The notes under the pieces are model-generated. The model saw only the letters and a list, made by a program, of their open reading frames with translations, was not told the DNA's origin and ran no database searches. Shown here piece by piece: positions 26,187-37,346 of a stretch of DNA of 64,000 nt (position 1 is the first letter of the stretch; each line of letters begins with the position of its first letter). The stretch comes from CALXVA01 sp944393025 (GTDB taxonomy: Bacteria; Bacillota; Clostridia; TANB77; CAG-508). Location of the stretch: NCBI GenBank assembly GCA_963931445.1, contig OZ007016.1:496001-560000 (forward strand), written 5' to 3'. The translations under genes and the position numbers were made by a program.

Positions 26187-27413
26187 ATGGAAGAAAGAAG
26201 TTTAAGAATTTACGATTCAGAAAAAACATTTTTTTCTAAAATTACAAATACAATAAGCAAACTACTTATACCAACTAGAATTGGAATTAATGGTATGTTA
26301 ATTTCAATTAAAAGAAATAATATATTAAAAGTATATGAAAATTTACATTCTACTGAAGAACAAGAAAAAAAAGATATTTTAACTAAAAAGTTAGATGAAA
26401 ATTATGCTTTATATTTAGAAGCCATAGATAAATATATTATGGATTCTATATATAAAAAAGTAAAAAATGATACAGCACAAGAATTTGAGAAAGAAGCATT
26501 ATCTCAATATTATGTTATTACTCACTTAAAAGAAACAAGTTACGCCGAATATAAATATAAAAAACAAATATATTTAATAGGACTAGATTATCAAAATGTA
26601 TTAAATGATAAAGAAAAATTAATTGAAAGATATAAAAAATTCTATTGTACAGAAGTTGAAAACTTATATAAAGGTCTATTAAAAAATTATTCAATTAGAT
26701 TAGCAGAAAATATTTCAGATGCAGAAAAACAAGAAATATATAATAAAATATTTAGAGCATTAGAAGAATATATTTCAAATGTATTGCCAATAAAATTTGA
26801 AATTGAAAAAAATGATACCTACAAAGATATATTAGATGAGTTTGATAATTTTGATAGATTTTCAGTAGGAAAACTAGATCAAAATGATGTAATAGAAAAA
26901 AATATGATTCTTTTAGGGTTAAGTAGAAAATTATTTACTCATAGTTTACCACTTGTAGTAGCAGAACAGTGCTATATAAAACTTTTAAAAGATGCAAGAA
27001 GTTTAATAGTAGATACGAAAGTACTTAGAAAACAAGAAAAAGCATATTCACTTTTAATAAATATAATAGAAGAATATAATATTAAATTATTAAGTACAAA
27101 AATATATTGGGAAAAACCAGCATTAAGAGAAGAATATAAAAAGTTCTGGGATAAATTTAAAGAAATAGATACACTTAAAGAAAAGAATTATGATGAATAC
27201 ATTAAACAAAAAGAAATATTATTTATTAGAAGTGATTTAGAAAAAGTATCAACTAATGAAAATAAATATTATAAAATTATAAAATTTTATAAAAATAAAT
27301 TAGTTGAATTAGGTGTAATGAGAAACTTGCATAACTCATATATATCAGATGGAGAATATACAAAATCAACTAAAAAAAGTAAAGCAAAAAAAGTAAGAAA
27401 AGAAGCAGTATAA
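26187..27413 (+). CDS. Large helical protein of unknown function in the phoH position
   Basis: 408 residues, charged, mostly alpha-helical, with no signal, membrane segment or nucleotide-binding motif. The N-terminus contains SKLLIPTRIGINGMLISIKRNNILKVYENL and a Lys-rich tail (TKKSKAKKVRKEAV). It lies between yqfD and the ybeY fusion, where most spore formers have phoH (ybeZ); no P-loop typical of PhoH is present. I recognise no family. The gene order suggests a part in the same operon; nothing more can be said. Confidence 0.55.
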   Translation: MEERSLRIYDSEKTFFSKITNTISKLLIPTRIGINGMLISIKRNNILKVYENLHSTEEQEKKDILTKKLDENYALYLEAIDKYIMDSIYKKVKNDTAQEFEKEALSQYYVITHLKETSYAEYKYKKQIYLIGLDYQNVLNDKEKLIERYKKFYCTEVENLYKGLLKNYSIRLAENISDAEKQEIYNKIFRALEEYISNVLPIKFEIEKNDTYKDILDEFDNFDRFSVGKLDQNDVIEKNMILLGLSRKLFTHSLPLVVAEQCYIKLLKDARSLIVDTKVLRKQEKAYSLLINIIEEYNIKLLSTKIYWEKPALREEYKKFWDKFKEIDTLKEKNYDEYIKQKEILFIRSDLEKVSTNENKYYKIIKFYKNKLVELGVMRNLHNSYISDGEYTKSTKKSKAKKVRKEAV

Positions 27414-27434
27414 AATAAGTTAAAGGAAATTAGT

Positions 27435-28739
27435 ATGAAAGAGAATTGCGAAATTATATATAAGAATTTAGAAAAAAAAGAAAAATATGAAAATACAATT
27501 AAACAAGTTGTAAATGAATGTTTTGAAAAAGAAAATTTAACTAAAAGCAACTTATACATAAGTATAACTTTAACAAATGAGCAAGAAATAGAAAAAATAA
27601 ATAAACAATATAGAAATATAGATAGAGCAACTGATGTTCTTTCATTTCCAATGTTTGAAAAAGATGAACTAAACGAAATTATAAACAACAATGAAAACAT
27701 TAACGAACAAACAGACATATTAGGAGATATAGTAATATCAATTCCAAGAGTGTATGAACAAGCAGAAGAGTATGGGCATAGTTTTGAAAGAGAACTTGCA
27801 TATATGGTGGTACATGGATTTTACCATTTGATGGGTTATGACCATATAGAAGATGAAGATAAAAAAGAAATGAGAAAAAAAGAAGAATATATCTTGGAAG
27901 GGTTAGGAATAAAAAGAGAAACTAGTACAGAAAAAAGCAATAAAGAATTAGAAAATATAGAAAAAAAAGAAAAATCGAAAAAAAATAAAACATCAAATAG
28001 TAATTATTTGGATGCGTGGAAAAATGCAATTAATGGAATTATATATGCAACAACAACTCAAAAAAATATAAAAATTCAATTAGTATTAGCAGTATTAGTA
28101 GTGATAGTAAGTTTATTTTTTGATTTAAACAGAGCAGAATTTTTATGTTTTATATTTACAATAATATTAATATTACTCGCAGAAATGTTTAATACAGCTG
28201 TAGAAACTGTTGTAGACTTATATGTAGATGTGTATCATCCAAAAGCGAAAATAGCTAAAGATGTTGCAGCAGGAGGAGTAGTAATTGCTTCGATAAATGC
28301 AATAATTGTAGCTTATTTCTTATTTTTTGATAAAATAAGTAGTATTGGAATAAGTTTTATAGAAAATATAATTAATTCTCCAGTACACTTAGCATTTTCA
28401 GTAATTGTAATTGTTGTAGTAGCAATTGTTGCACTAATTGCAATGGCAAGAACAAACAAACATAAATTGTTAAATCATAAATTTATACCAAGTGGATTTA
28501 CAACACTTGCATTTGCTATAAATACAATTATATGGATAGCAACTCAAAGTCAAAGAACAACAGTAAATACCATTATAATTACTTTATCATTAGTACTTAC
28601 TATTTTAGTATCAGCAAGTAGAATAGAAGCAAAAGCACACAAACTTTCAGAAGTTATATTTAGTGCATGTGTAGGCATTATTATAGTTTTAGTTTTATAT
28701 GGAACTGCTTTTGAGATGGTAAGATTACAAATATTATAA
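27435..28739 (+). CDS. ybeY: Fusion: YbeY endoribonuclease + DgkA-like kinase + PAP2-like membrane domain
   Basis: 434 residues. Residues 1-158 are YbeY, the rRNA-maturation metalloenzyme, with the zinc site HGFYHLMGYDH (HxxxHxxxxxH). A Lys-rich linker (about 165-190) leads to a DgkA-like undecaprenol/diacylglycerol kinase with AEMFNTAVETVVDLYVD (about 247-263). The remaining C-terminal part has at least four helices and a PSGFTTLAFA...SASRIEAKAHKLSEV pattern that recalls a PAP2 phosphatase, but with the active-site His of PSGH replaced by Phe and the final Asp by Glu. In most genomes YbeY and DgkA are neighbouring separate genes; here they share one frame with no internal stop. Confidence 0.8.
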   Translation: MKENCEIIYKNLEKKEKYENTIKQVVNECFEKENLTKSNLYISITLTNEQEIEKINKQYRNIDRATDVLSFPMFEKDELNEIINNNENINEQTDILGDIVISIPRVYEQAEEYGHSFERELAYMVVHGFYHLMGYDHIEDEDKKEMRKKEEYILEGLGIKRETSTEKSNKELENIEKKEKSKKNKTSNSNYLDAWKNAINGIIYATTTQKNIKIQLVLAVLVVIVSLFFDLNRAEFLCFIFTIILILLAEMFNTAVETVVDLYVDVYHPKAKIAKDVAAGGVVIASINAIIVAYFLFFDKISSIGISFIENIINSPVHLAFSVIVIVVVAIVALIAMARTNKHKLLNHKFIPSGFTTLAFAINTIIWIATQSQRTTVNTIIITLSLVLTILVSASRIEAKAHKLSEVIFSACVGIIIVLVLYGTAFEMVRLQIL

Positions 28740-28784
28740 TTTAATTAATTTTTTAGATAACTAAAAAAGGAGATGAAAGCACTA

Positions 28785-29822
28785 ATGAGGGGATCAAAAA
28801 TATTTGTTATAATACTTATTATTTTAATATTAATTGCATTAGGATTATTTGCTTTAAAAATATATAATAACAAAAACATTGAACAAGCAAATACTAATAA
28901 TTATATAAATACAGAATCTAATTTAGAAAAAGTAGAAGAAATAAAACCTAAAACGCTTTCTGGCTCTTCAAGACCAATTGCAGTAATGATAGATAACCAT
29001 ATAGATGCAATACCACAAGCAGGACTTCTAGAAGCTGACATTGTTTACGAAATTATTGTTGAAGGAGGAGAAACAAGATTAATGTTAATCCTTCAAGATA
29101 AAGATTTGGACAAGATAGGTCCTATAAGAAGTTCTAGACATTACTTTTTAGACTATGCATTAGAAAATGATGCAATATATGTTCATTATGGTTGGAGTCC
29201 ACAAGCACAATCAGATATTAGTTCATTAGGAGTAAATAATATAAATGGAATATATGAAAGTGCTTCAGACTTTTGGAGAGTACAAGATAAATATGCACCA
29301 CATAATGCTGTAACAAGCACAAAAAATATAATGAAAATAGCAAAAAGAGAAGATTATAGAACAACTACAACTACAGATACTGTTTTGAATTATGTGGTAG
29401 ATGAAGTAGAATTAGAAGAAGGAAAAACAGCAAATACAGTAACAATTCCATATTCATACTCAAATACAGTAAGATATGAATATGATGAGGATTTAAAAGA
29501 ATATGTGAGATATTCAAGAGATGAAAAACAAGTAGATTGGGAAACAGAAAAAACTATAACAACAAAAAATATTATAATTCAAAAAGCAGAAAATTGGACA
29601 TTAAATGATGGCTCAGGAAAAGGAAGACAAACAATAGATAATATAAAAGAAGTGGATGGGTATTATATAACTAATGGAAAAGTTATACCAATTACATGTA
29701 ATAAAACTTCTAGAAAAGGGCAAACTGTATATAAAGATCTTGAAGGAAATGAAATACAAGTAAATGATGGAAAAACATTTATACAAATATGTCCAATAGA
29801 TTCTAATATTTCATTTGAATAA
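28785..29822 (+). CDS. DUF3048 (YerB-like) membrane-anchored protein
   Basis: 345 residues. After one N-terminal helix (about 6-24) come the family blocks SSRPIAVMIDNHIDAIPQAGL, ADIVYEIIVEGGETRLMLI, IGPIRSSRHYFLDYA and, near the end, a SYSNTVRYEYDED... RGQTVYKDLEGNEIQVNDGKTFIQICP region. This is the YerB type, outside the membrane. Function unknown. ATG at 28785 is preferred; the ATG at 28773 abuts the AAGGAG. Confidence 0.75.
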   Translation: MRGSKIFVIILIILILIALGLFALKIYNNKNIEQANTNNYINTESNLEKVEEIKPKTLSGSSRPIAVMIDNHIDAIPQAGLLEADIVYEIIVEGGETRLMLILQDKDLDKIGPIRSSRHYFLDYALENDAIYVHYGWSPQAQSDISSLGVNNINGIYESASDFWRVQDKYAPHNAVTSTKNIMKIAKREDYRTTTTTDTVLNYVVDEVELEEGKTANTVTIPYSYSNTVRYEYDEDLKEYVRYSRDEKQVDWETEKTITTKNIIIQKAENWTLNDGSGKGRQTIDNIKEVDGYYITNGKVIPITCNKTSRKGQTVYKDLEGNEIQVNDGKTFIQICPIDSNISFE

Positions 29823-29848
29823 TATAAATAAAAAGGAGGAGATTTAAA

Positions 29849-30472
29849 ATGGAAGAACAAAAAAATAACACAAATAATGAACAAAAAAAAGGAAAGGGAA
29901 TTTTAATTGCAATTATTGTAATAATTTTAATTGCAATAATAGGGGTAGGAATTGCATTTGCACTTAAATTAGGAAAACCAAAAAGTAATGTAACAATATC
30001 AAGTACAGATGATATGCAGAACTTGATTAATTCAGTATATGAAGGTCAAGCAGATATTTTACCACCAACACTTAATACACAAATAGTAGATATAAATAAT
30101 GCTGATGTATTAAAATCTTTTACAGGACTTACATCAAATGAAAATATTGATGCAGTAGTTGTTTCAGAACCAATGATTGGTTCTCAAGCATATTCATTTG
30201 TTTTAGTTAAAGTTAAAGATGGAGCAGATGCAGATAGCATTGCTAAACAAATGTCTGAAAATATAGATACAAGAAAATGGGTTTGTGTTGAGGCAGAAAA
30301 ATTATATGCAACAAGTGTAGATAATTTAGCTGTATTAGTAATGTCAAGTGATGAATGGGCAACACCAGTATATAATAAACTAAAAGAAGTGCTAGGTGCT
30401 TACAATGAAGAATATGTAAAAGAAAATAATACAACCGAATTTGACCAAAGTATAGAAGAGATGGTGTATTAA
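29849..30472 (+). CDS. Membrane-anchored protein resembling DUF4358
   Basis: 207 residues behind AAGGAGGA. A polar head, one helix (about 20-40, ILIAIIVIILIAIIGVG), then an extracytoplasmic domain with LPPTLNTQIVDINN, a conserved-looking SYSFVLVKVKDGADADSIAKQMSENIDTRKWVCV and a final KLKEVL. The 'V..kD..da..i...m...i..rkW' style pattern suggests the DUF4358 lipoprotein-like family, although there is no lipobox Cys. The function is unknown. Confidence 0.55.
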   Translation: MEEQKNNTNNEQKKGKGILIAIIVIILIAIIGVGIAFALKLGKPKSNVTISSTDDMQNLINSVYEGQADILPPTLNTQIVDINNADVLKSFTGLTSNENIDAVVVSEPMIGSQAYSFVLVKVKDGADADSIAKQMSENIDTRKWVCVEAEKLYATSVDNLAVLVMSSDEWATPVYNKLKEVLGAYNEEYVKENNTTEFDQSIEEMVY

Positions 30473-30492
30473 AATAAATTAAATATTAAGAT

Positions 30493-30527
30493 TTAAGCCT
30501 TGAAGATATATTTTCAAGGCTTAAAAA
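30493..30527 (+). terminator. Terminator
   Basis: TTAAGCCTTGAA and TTCAAGGCTTAA pair around GATATATT and are followed by A-rich rather than T-rich sequence; still a strong stem right after the stop codon. Confidence 0.6.
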
Positions 30528-30533
30528 ATATAA

Positions 30534-30657
30534 GGTTGAAAAATAATTACAATTTTGGCGTTGTCAAATTTCATTTGAAAATTAATCAATGTACAATAAG
30601 TACGCCTCATAAATTTCAAATTCATTTTTCTAGCCAAAATTTAATTCTTTTCCAACC
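30534..30657. repeat. 124-nt hairpin element, copy 1
   Basis: Inverted arms GGTTGAAAAATAATTACAAT.. and its imperfect complement ..AATTCTTTTCCAACC enclose a core beginning GCGTTGTCAAA and ending CTAGC with GATGTAC-like and GTAC motifs between. A second element of identical length with the same core but other arm sequences is at 56311-56434. An ORF read through it looks accidental. Confidence 0.7.
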
Positions 30658-30690
30658 AAATTTGTGCATTAGAAAGGAATGCGATTAAAT

Positions 30691-31638
30691 ATGAATAAAA
30701 AATATATTATAATTATAATATTGCTTATAATAATTATTTCAGGAGCAGTAATATTAAATATATTAGATAAAAATAATGAAAATAAGGGAAATAGTATTTC
30801 AAAAGATGAATACTATGTTAAAGAAAATGCAATATATGAAAAATTTGAAAATATTAATGAAAATGCTATAAATACTAATATTAACAAAATAAATGAAATA
30901 AGTGACAAATATTTAAAAGATATGAATATATATTTTACACTTATACCAAATAAAGAATATTATTTAGATGAGCAAAACAAACAACAATTTAACCAAATAG
31001 AAAATATTGTAAGAAGCAAAGTAAATAATAATATAAAATATTTTACCATAAAAGAAACACTTAAATTAGAAGATTATTATCGAACTGATATGCATTGGAA
31101 ACAAGAAAGCTTACGAAGCACAATAAAAAAAATTCAACAAGAACTAAATATAAATGTAGAAAATACTAATAACAAATATGAAGAAAAAAGTTTAGGGGAT
31201 TTCTATGGGCAATATTATAAAGAAATAAATGATAATAATATAAAACCTGATGAATTAAAATATTTAAGCAATAAAGTATTAGAAAATTGTACAGTATATA
31301 ATTTAGAAAATAAAAAAGAAGAAAAAATATATAATTTAGATAAAGTAAATGAAACAAAAAATAAATATGATTTATTTTTATCAGGAGCAACATCAATTTC
31401 AATTGCAAAAAATAAAGAAATTGATAATAATAAAAAACTAATATTATTTAGAGATTCATTTGGAAGTAGTATTGCACCAATACTTACGGAAAACTATGAA
31501 GAAATTATTTTAATAGATATCAGATATGTAAACTATACAATTTTAGAAAATTATATAAATTTTGAAGAATACAAAAATGCAGATGTTTTATTTTTATATA
31601 ATACTAGAGTAATAAACAAATCAGGAATATTCAAATAA
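30691..31638 (+). CDS. DHHW-family surface protein (AlgJ/AlgX-like SGNH fold)
   Basis: 315 residues: a membrane helix (about 4-23) then a domain with YYRTDMHWKQES, corresponding to the D-H-H-W motif, and LFRDSFGSSIAP followed by EIILIDIRYVNYTI, the order of the DHHW/SGNH family. These proteins often go with O-acetylation or exopolysaccharide modification, and no partner gene is adjacent. ATG at 30691 is preferred; the ATG at 30679 abuts the AAAGGA. The stop is two bases from a GGGACAGGT repeat. Confidence 0.75.
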   Translation: MNKKYIIIIILLIIIISGAVILNILDKNNENKGNSISKDEYYVKENAIYEKFENINENAINTNINKINEISDKYLKDMNIYFTLIPNKEYYLDEQNKQQFNQIENIVRSKVNNNIKYFTIKETLKLEDYYRTDMHWKQESLRSTIKKIQQELNINVENTNNKYEEKSLGDFYGQYYKEINDNNIKPDELKYLSNKVLENCTVYNLENKKEEKIYNLDKVNETKNKYDLFLSGATSISIAKNKEIDNNKKLILFRDSFGSSIAPILTENYEEIILIDIRYVNYTILENYINFEEYKNADVLFLYNTRVINKSGIFK

Positions 31639-31639
31639 G

Positions 31640-31693
31640 TTCGTTTTAGGGACAGGTCTCTCAACGAATAAAAATTCGTTTTGGGGACAGGTC
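31640..31693. repeat. GGGACAGGT repeat element, copy 1
   Basis: TTCGTTTTAGGGACAGGT, an A/T-rich middle with AACGAA/TTCGTT pairing, then TTCGTTTTGGGGACAGGT in direct order. Related copies lie at 34208, 58766, 58928 and 62734, in both orientations. Confidence 0.8.
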
Positions 31694-31765
31694 CTTTTAT
31701 TTATATATAAAAATCCATATAAGAATAATATTATTTAATTAAAAAAGCAAAAAAATAAAAATATA

Positions 31766-31794
31766 TTGTATAAAAATAACCTATTTGATATAAT
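31766..31794 (+). promoter_or_regulatory. Predicted sigma-A promoter for the hydrogenase operon
   Basis: TTGTAT, 17 bases, TATAAT, 33 bases before the start of the NuoE-like gene. Confidence 0.6.
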
Positions 31795-31826
31795 ACAAGC
31801 ATATGATTAGACAAGGAGGAAAGTCT

Positions 31827-32315
31827 ATGTGTGAATGTATAGAAAATAAAATAAAATTAGAAGTACAAGAAATAATGAAACCATATAAACAAGAAAAAGA
31901 TAATTTAATTCCAATATTAAATGAAATCCAAGAAAAATATGGTTATATTCCTAAAACTGCACAAATTGAAGTATCTAAATATTTAAATATTCCGATGGCA
32001 GAAATATATGGAGTAATTACATTTTATGCAAGATTTACACTAGAACCAAAAGGAAAGTACAATATTTCAGTGTGCCTTGGTACAGCTTGTTTTGTAAAAG
32101 GTTCACAAGCAATTTTAGATAGATTAAAAGAAAGATTAAAACTAGAAGAAGGAAAAACAAGTGCTGATGGAAAATTTTCAATAGATACCACAAGATGTGT
32201 TGGAGCCTGTGGCATAGCACCAGTATTCACAGTTAATGATGAAGTTTATGGTCATGCAACTGTGAAAAAATTAGATGAAGTATTGAATCAATTAGAAAAA
32301 GAAAGTATTAATTGA
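31827..32315 (+). CDS. NuoE-like [2Fe-2S] subunit of a [FeFe]-hydrogenase complex
   Basis: 162 residues. The thioredoxin-like 2Fe-2S fold has four Cys in CLGTACFVKG and CVGACGIAP. The N-terminal helix region ends with EKYGYIPKTAQIEVSKYLNIP as in NuoE/HydC. The next two genes are NuoF-like and HydA, together the layout of NAD-linked, possibly electron-bifurcating, hydrogenases. ATG at 31827 is used because AAGGAGGA lies four to five bases before it. Confidence 0.88.
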   Translation: MCECIENKIKLEVQEIMKPYKQEKDNLIPILNEIQEKYGYIPKTAQIEVSKYLNIPMAEIYGVITFYARFTLEPKGKYNISVCLGTACFVKGSQAILDRLKERLKLEEGKTSADGKFSIDTTRCVGACGIAPVFTVNDEVYGHATVKKLDEVLNQLEKESIN

Positions 32316-32342
32316 AAATATATAAAATAAAGGAGGCTATGA

Positions 32343-34199
32343 ATGAAAACTATTGAAGAATTAAACAAAATTAGAATAGAAAAAAGAATAGAATTAGATT
32401 TAAGAAAAAATACTAATGCAGATACAAGAGAAAAACACATTTTAGTATGTAATGGTACAGGGTGTACATCTTCAAAATCTCCACAAATATTAGAAAATTT
32501 TAACAAATTAATTAAAGAAAAAGAATTAAAAAATGTAAGAGTAATAAAAACAGGTTGTTTTGGATTATGTGCCAAGGGACCAATTGTAATAATTAGACCA
32601 GAAGATACTTTTTATGCGATGGTAAAACCAGAAGATTGCAAAGAAATTATTGAATCACATATAATCGAAGGAAAAGTAGTAAAAAGATTACTTTGTAAAG
32701 ATATAGATGGAAAAATAGTTGATAAACTTGATGATTTAACTTTCTATAAAAAACAAAAAAGAATTGCACTTAAAAATTGTGGTGTAATAAATCCAGAAGA
32801 TATTGACGAATATATAGCATTTGACGGTTATAGAGCATTATCAAGAGTTCTAATGGAAATGTCACAAGATGAAGTAATAGATACAATAGATAAATCAGGC
32901 TTAAGAGGTAGAGGGGGAGCCGGATTTCCTACAGGCAGAAAATGGAGATCTACTAAAGAAGCAAAAGGAGATAAAAAATATGTAGTTTGTAATGCAGATG
33001 AAGGAGATCCGGGTGCATTCATGGATAGAAGTATTTTAGAAGGAGATCCACATAGCGTGCTAGAGGCTATGGAGATTGCAGGATTTGCAGTGGGAGCTGA
33101 AAAAGGTTACATATATGTTAGAGCAGAATATCCTATAGCAGTGCATAGACTTCAAATTGCAATAAATCAAGCAAGAGAATATGGAATACTTGGAAGAAAT
33201 ATATTTGGAACAAATTTTAAATTCGATATAGAAATAAGACTTGGAGCAGGTGCTTTTGTTTGTGGAGAAGAAACAGCTCTTTTAGAATCAATAGAAGGAA
33301 GAAGAGGACAACCAAGAGTTAAACCACCATATCCAGCTGAGTTTGGATTATGGGGATGTCCAACATTAATAAATAATGTTGAAACTTATGCAAATATAGC
33401 ACAAATAATTTTAAAAGGATCAGAGTGGTATTCATCAATAGGAACAAAAAATTCAAAAGGGACAAAAGTATTTGCATTAGGAGGAAATGTAAATAATGTT
33501 GGTCTAGTAGAAGTACCAATGGGAACAACTTTAAGAGAAATAGTATTTGACATAGGTGGTGGAATACCAAATGGAAGAGAATTTAAAGCAGCGCAAACAG
33601 GAGGACCATCAGGAGGATGCATACCAAAAGAACATTTAGATACACCAATAGATTATGAATCATTAAAAGAAATAGGATCAATGATGGGTTCAGGTGGACT
33701 TATAGTAATGGATGACACAAAATGTATGGTGTGTTTAGCAAAATTTTATTTACAATTTACAGTAAGTGAAAGTTGCGGAAAATGTACACCTTGTAGAATT
33801 GGAACAAAAAGAATGTTAGAAATATTAGAAAAGCTATGCAATGGAGAAGGCACAGAATATGATATTTATAGATTAGAAAAATTAGCTGTAAATATAAAAA
33901 AGGCAAGTATATGTGGCCTTGGACAAAGTGCACCAAATCCAGTAATAAGTACACTAAAATATTTTAGAGAAGAATTTAGACAGCATGCAATAGAAAAAGA
34001 ATGTAAAGCATTGGAATGTAAAGCATTGGCTAAAATAGAAATAGATGAGGAAAAGTGCAAAGCATGTGGATTATGCCAAAAAAATTGCCCGGTAAATGCA
34101 ATTGAAGGAGAGGGAAGAGAAAAAAGACATATAAATCAAGATAAATGTATAAAATGTACAACATGTATTAAATCTTGCCCATTTGGAGCAATAGGTTAG
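32343..34199 (+). CDS. NuoF-like NADH/FMN/FeS subunit (HydB type)
   Basis: 618 residues. N-terminal 2Fe-2S thioredoxin-like domain (CNGTGCTSSK, KTGCFGLCAKGP). Then the NADH/FMN-binding domain with GRGGAGFPTGRKW, NADEGDPGAFMDR, GAGAFVCGEETALLESIEG, the 4Fe-4S site SESCGKCTPCRIGTKRM, and at the C-terminus two 4Fe-4S clusters (CKACGLCQKNCPVNAI and CIKCTTCIKSCPFGAI). This is the HydB type of the bifurcating hydrogenase; it takes electrons to or from NAD(H). It overlaps no neighbour and is followed by a GGGACAGGT element. Confidence 0.9.
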   Translation: MKTIEELNKIRIEKRIELDLRKNTNADTREKHILVCNGTGCTSSKSPQILENFNKLIKEKELKNVRVIKTGCFGLCAKGPIVIIRPEDTFYAMVKPEDCKEIIESHIIEGKVVKRLLCKDIDGKIVDKLDDLTFYKKQKRIALKNCGVINPEDIDEYIAFDGYRALSRVLMEMSQDEVIDTIDKSGLRGRGGAGFPTGRKWRSTKEAKGDKKYVVCNADEGDPGAFMDRSILEGDPHSVLEAMEIAGFAVGAEKGYIYVRAEYPIAVHRLQIAINQAREYGILGRNIFGTNFKFDIEIRLGAGAFVCGEETALLESIEGRRGQPRVKPPYPAEFGLWGCPTLINNVETYANIAQIILKGSEWYSSIGTKNSKGTKVFALGGNVNNVGLVEVPMGTTLREIVFDIGGGIPNGREFKAAQTGGPSGGCIPKEHLDTPIDYESLKEIGSMMGSGGLIVMDDTKCMVCLAKFYLQFTVSESCGKCTPCRIGTKRMLEILEKLCNGEGTEYDIYRLEKLAVNIKKASICGLGQSAPNPVISTLKYFREEFRQHAIEKECKALECKALAKIEIDEEKCKACGLCQKNCPVNAIEGEGREKRHINQDKCIKCTTCIKSCPFGAIG

Positions 34200-34207
34200 A
34201 AATTAAA

Positions 34208-34260
34208 ACCTGTCCCCAAAACGAAAAAAAGTTCGTTGGGAAACCTGTCCCTAAAACGAA
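34208..34260. repeat. GGGACAGGT repeat element, copy 2 (inverted)
   Basis: ACCTGTCCCCAAAACGAA, a short middle with GTTCGTT, and ACCTGTCCCTAAAACGAA. It is immediately followed by the AGGAGG of hydA, so it sits in the 5' leader of that coding region. Confidence 0.8.
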
Positions 34261-34274
34261 AAAAGGAGGAAATA

Positions 34275-36015
<1,741 letters not shown>

Positions 36016-36173
36016 TTTGAAATTATAAGTGTCAAGAAAAACATGTCGAAAATTTTAAAAAATATTTTGCTTTTTTCTACAGAAAAAGCAAATAGATAAA
36101 AGTATAATAAATTAAAGAAAATAAAGGAAAATTTAATTTGAAATTTAGAGCAAAATAAAAAAGGAGAAGACAA

Positions 36174-37067
36174 ATGAAATCAGGATTTGTAGCAATACTT
36201 GGTAGAACAAATGTGGGAAAATCTAGTATAATAAATAAATTAGTTGGAGAAAAAATTGCAGCTGTTGCAAATAAAACACAAACTACAAGAACAGTAATTA
36301 GAGCAATAGTAAATAGACCAAATTCACAAATTATATTTATAGATACGCCAGGAATTCATAAACCAAAGTCAAAACTAGGAGATATAATGGTTGAAAATGC
36401 TTTTGAAGTTTCAAAAGAGGTTGATGTTGTAGTTTTTGTTGTAGAAGCAACTTCAGATGATATAGGAAAAGGAGATAAGCTAATATTAGAAAAAATAAAA
36501 GAGGCAAATAAAAAGACTATATTAGTTATAAATAAAATCGATTTGGTAGATAAAGCAAAAGTTGCAAAAATAATTGAAATTTATAAAAATGAATATGATT
36601 TTTCTGCGATTATACCAGTTTCAACAGTAAAAGATACTAATTTAGAAATAATATTAGATGAAATTGAAAAGAACCTTAAAGAAGGTCCAGCATATTATGA
36701 TATAGAGGAATATACAGATCAAACAACAAGACAGCTTGTAGAAGAAACCATAAGAGAAAAAGCACTAAAACTTCTAAATGATGAAGTTCCACATGGAATA
36801 TTAGTAGAAGTTGAAAAAATGAAAAAAAGAAAAACACTGGAAAATGAACCTATTTACAATATAGAAGCTACTATTTATTGCTTAAGAGAATCACATAAAG
36901 GAATTATTATAGGAAAAAACGGAAGTATGCTTAAAAAAATTGGAACTTATGCAAGACAAGATTTAGAAAGAATGTTAGAAATAAAAGTAAATTTAAAATT
37001 ATGGGTCAAAGTTAGAGAAGATTGGATTAATAATGAGAAGTTTATCAAAGACTTCCGCTTAGTTTAA
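36174..37067 (+). CDS. era: GTPase Era
   Basis: 297 residues, full length. G1 GRTNVGKSSI, G2 with T in NKTQTTR, G3 DTPGIHKP, G4 NKID and the C-terminal KH domain (RESHKGIIIGKNGSMLKKIGTYARQDLE). Era works in maturation of the 30S ribosomal subunit. It is followed by yqzL-like and recO as in Bacillus. Confidence 0.95.
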   Translation: MKSGFVAILGRTNVGKSSIINKLVGEKIAAVANKTQTTRTVIRAIVNRPNSQIIFIDTPGIHKPKSKLGDIMVENAFEVSKEVDVVVFVVEATSDDIGKGDKLILEKIKEANKKTILVINKIDLVDKAKVAKIIEIYKNEYDFSAIIPVSTVKDTNLEIILDEIEKNLKEGPAYYDIEEYTDQTTRQLVEETIREKALKLLNDEVPHGILVEVEKMKKRKTLENEPIYNIEATIYCLRESHKGIIIGKNGSMLKKIGTYARQDLERMLEIKVNLKLWVKVREDWINNEKFIKDFRLV

Positions 37068-37187
37068 AAATAAAATAGATTACAAATTCTTTAAGAGTGT
37101 ATAAAAACAAGAAAAATGCAAATGATAAAATAAAGAGATGTATAGAAGAAAAATACATTTACTTTATGAAATGGAGATGATAATAGC

Positions 37188-37346
37188 ATGATAAAACAAA
37201 TGGCGTGGAATACTTTTAAAAATACAGGAGATATAAATACTTATTTAGAATTAGTTGAAGTTGAAAATATAGAAAAAAACATAATTAAGGCGGAAAAACA
37301 AAATGGGAATATTAAAAGTGAAGGGAATAGTAATATCAGAGAATAA
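37188..37346 (+). CDS. yqzL: YqzL-like small protein
   Basis: 52 residues behind GGAGATG. The start MAWNTFKNTGDINTYLELVEVE matches the YqzL pattern (W..F..TG.I..YL) at the same place in the era-yqzL-recO order. It overlaps recO by 44 bases in another frame. Too short for many gene finders. Confidence 0.65.
   Translation: MIKQMAWNTFKNTGDINTYLELVEVENIEKNIIKAEKQNGNIKSEGNSNIRE

Noticed and set aside
30500..30688. 62-codon open frame over the 124-nt element
   Set aside because: It spans an inverted repeat, has no ribosome site and an odd composition.
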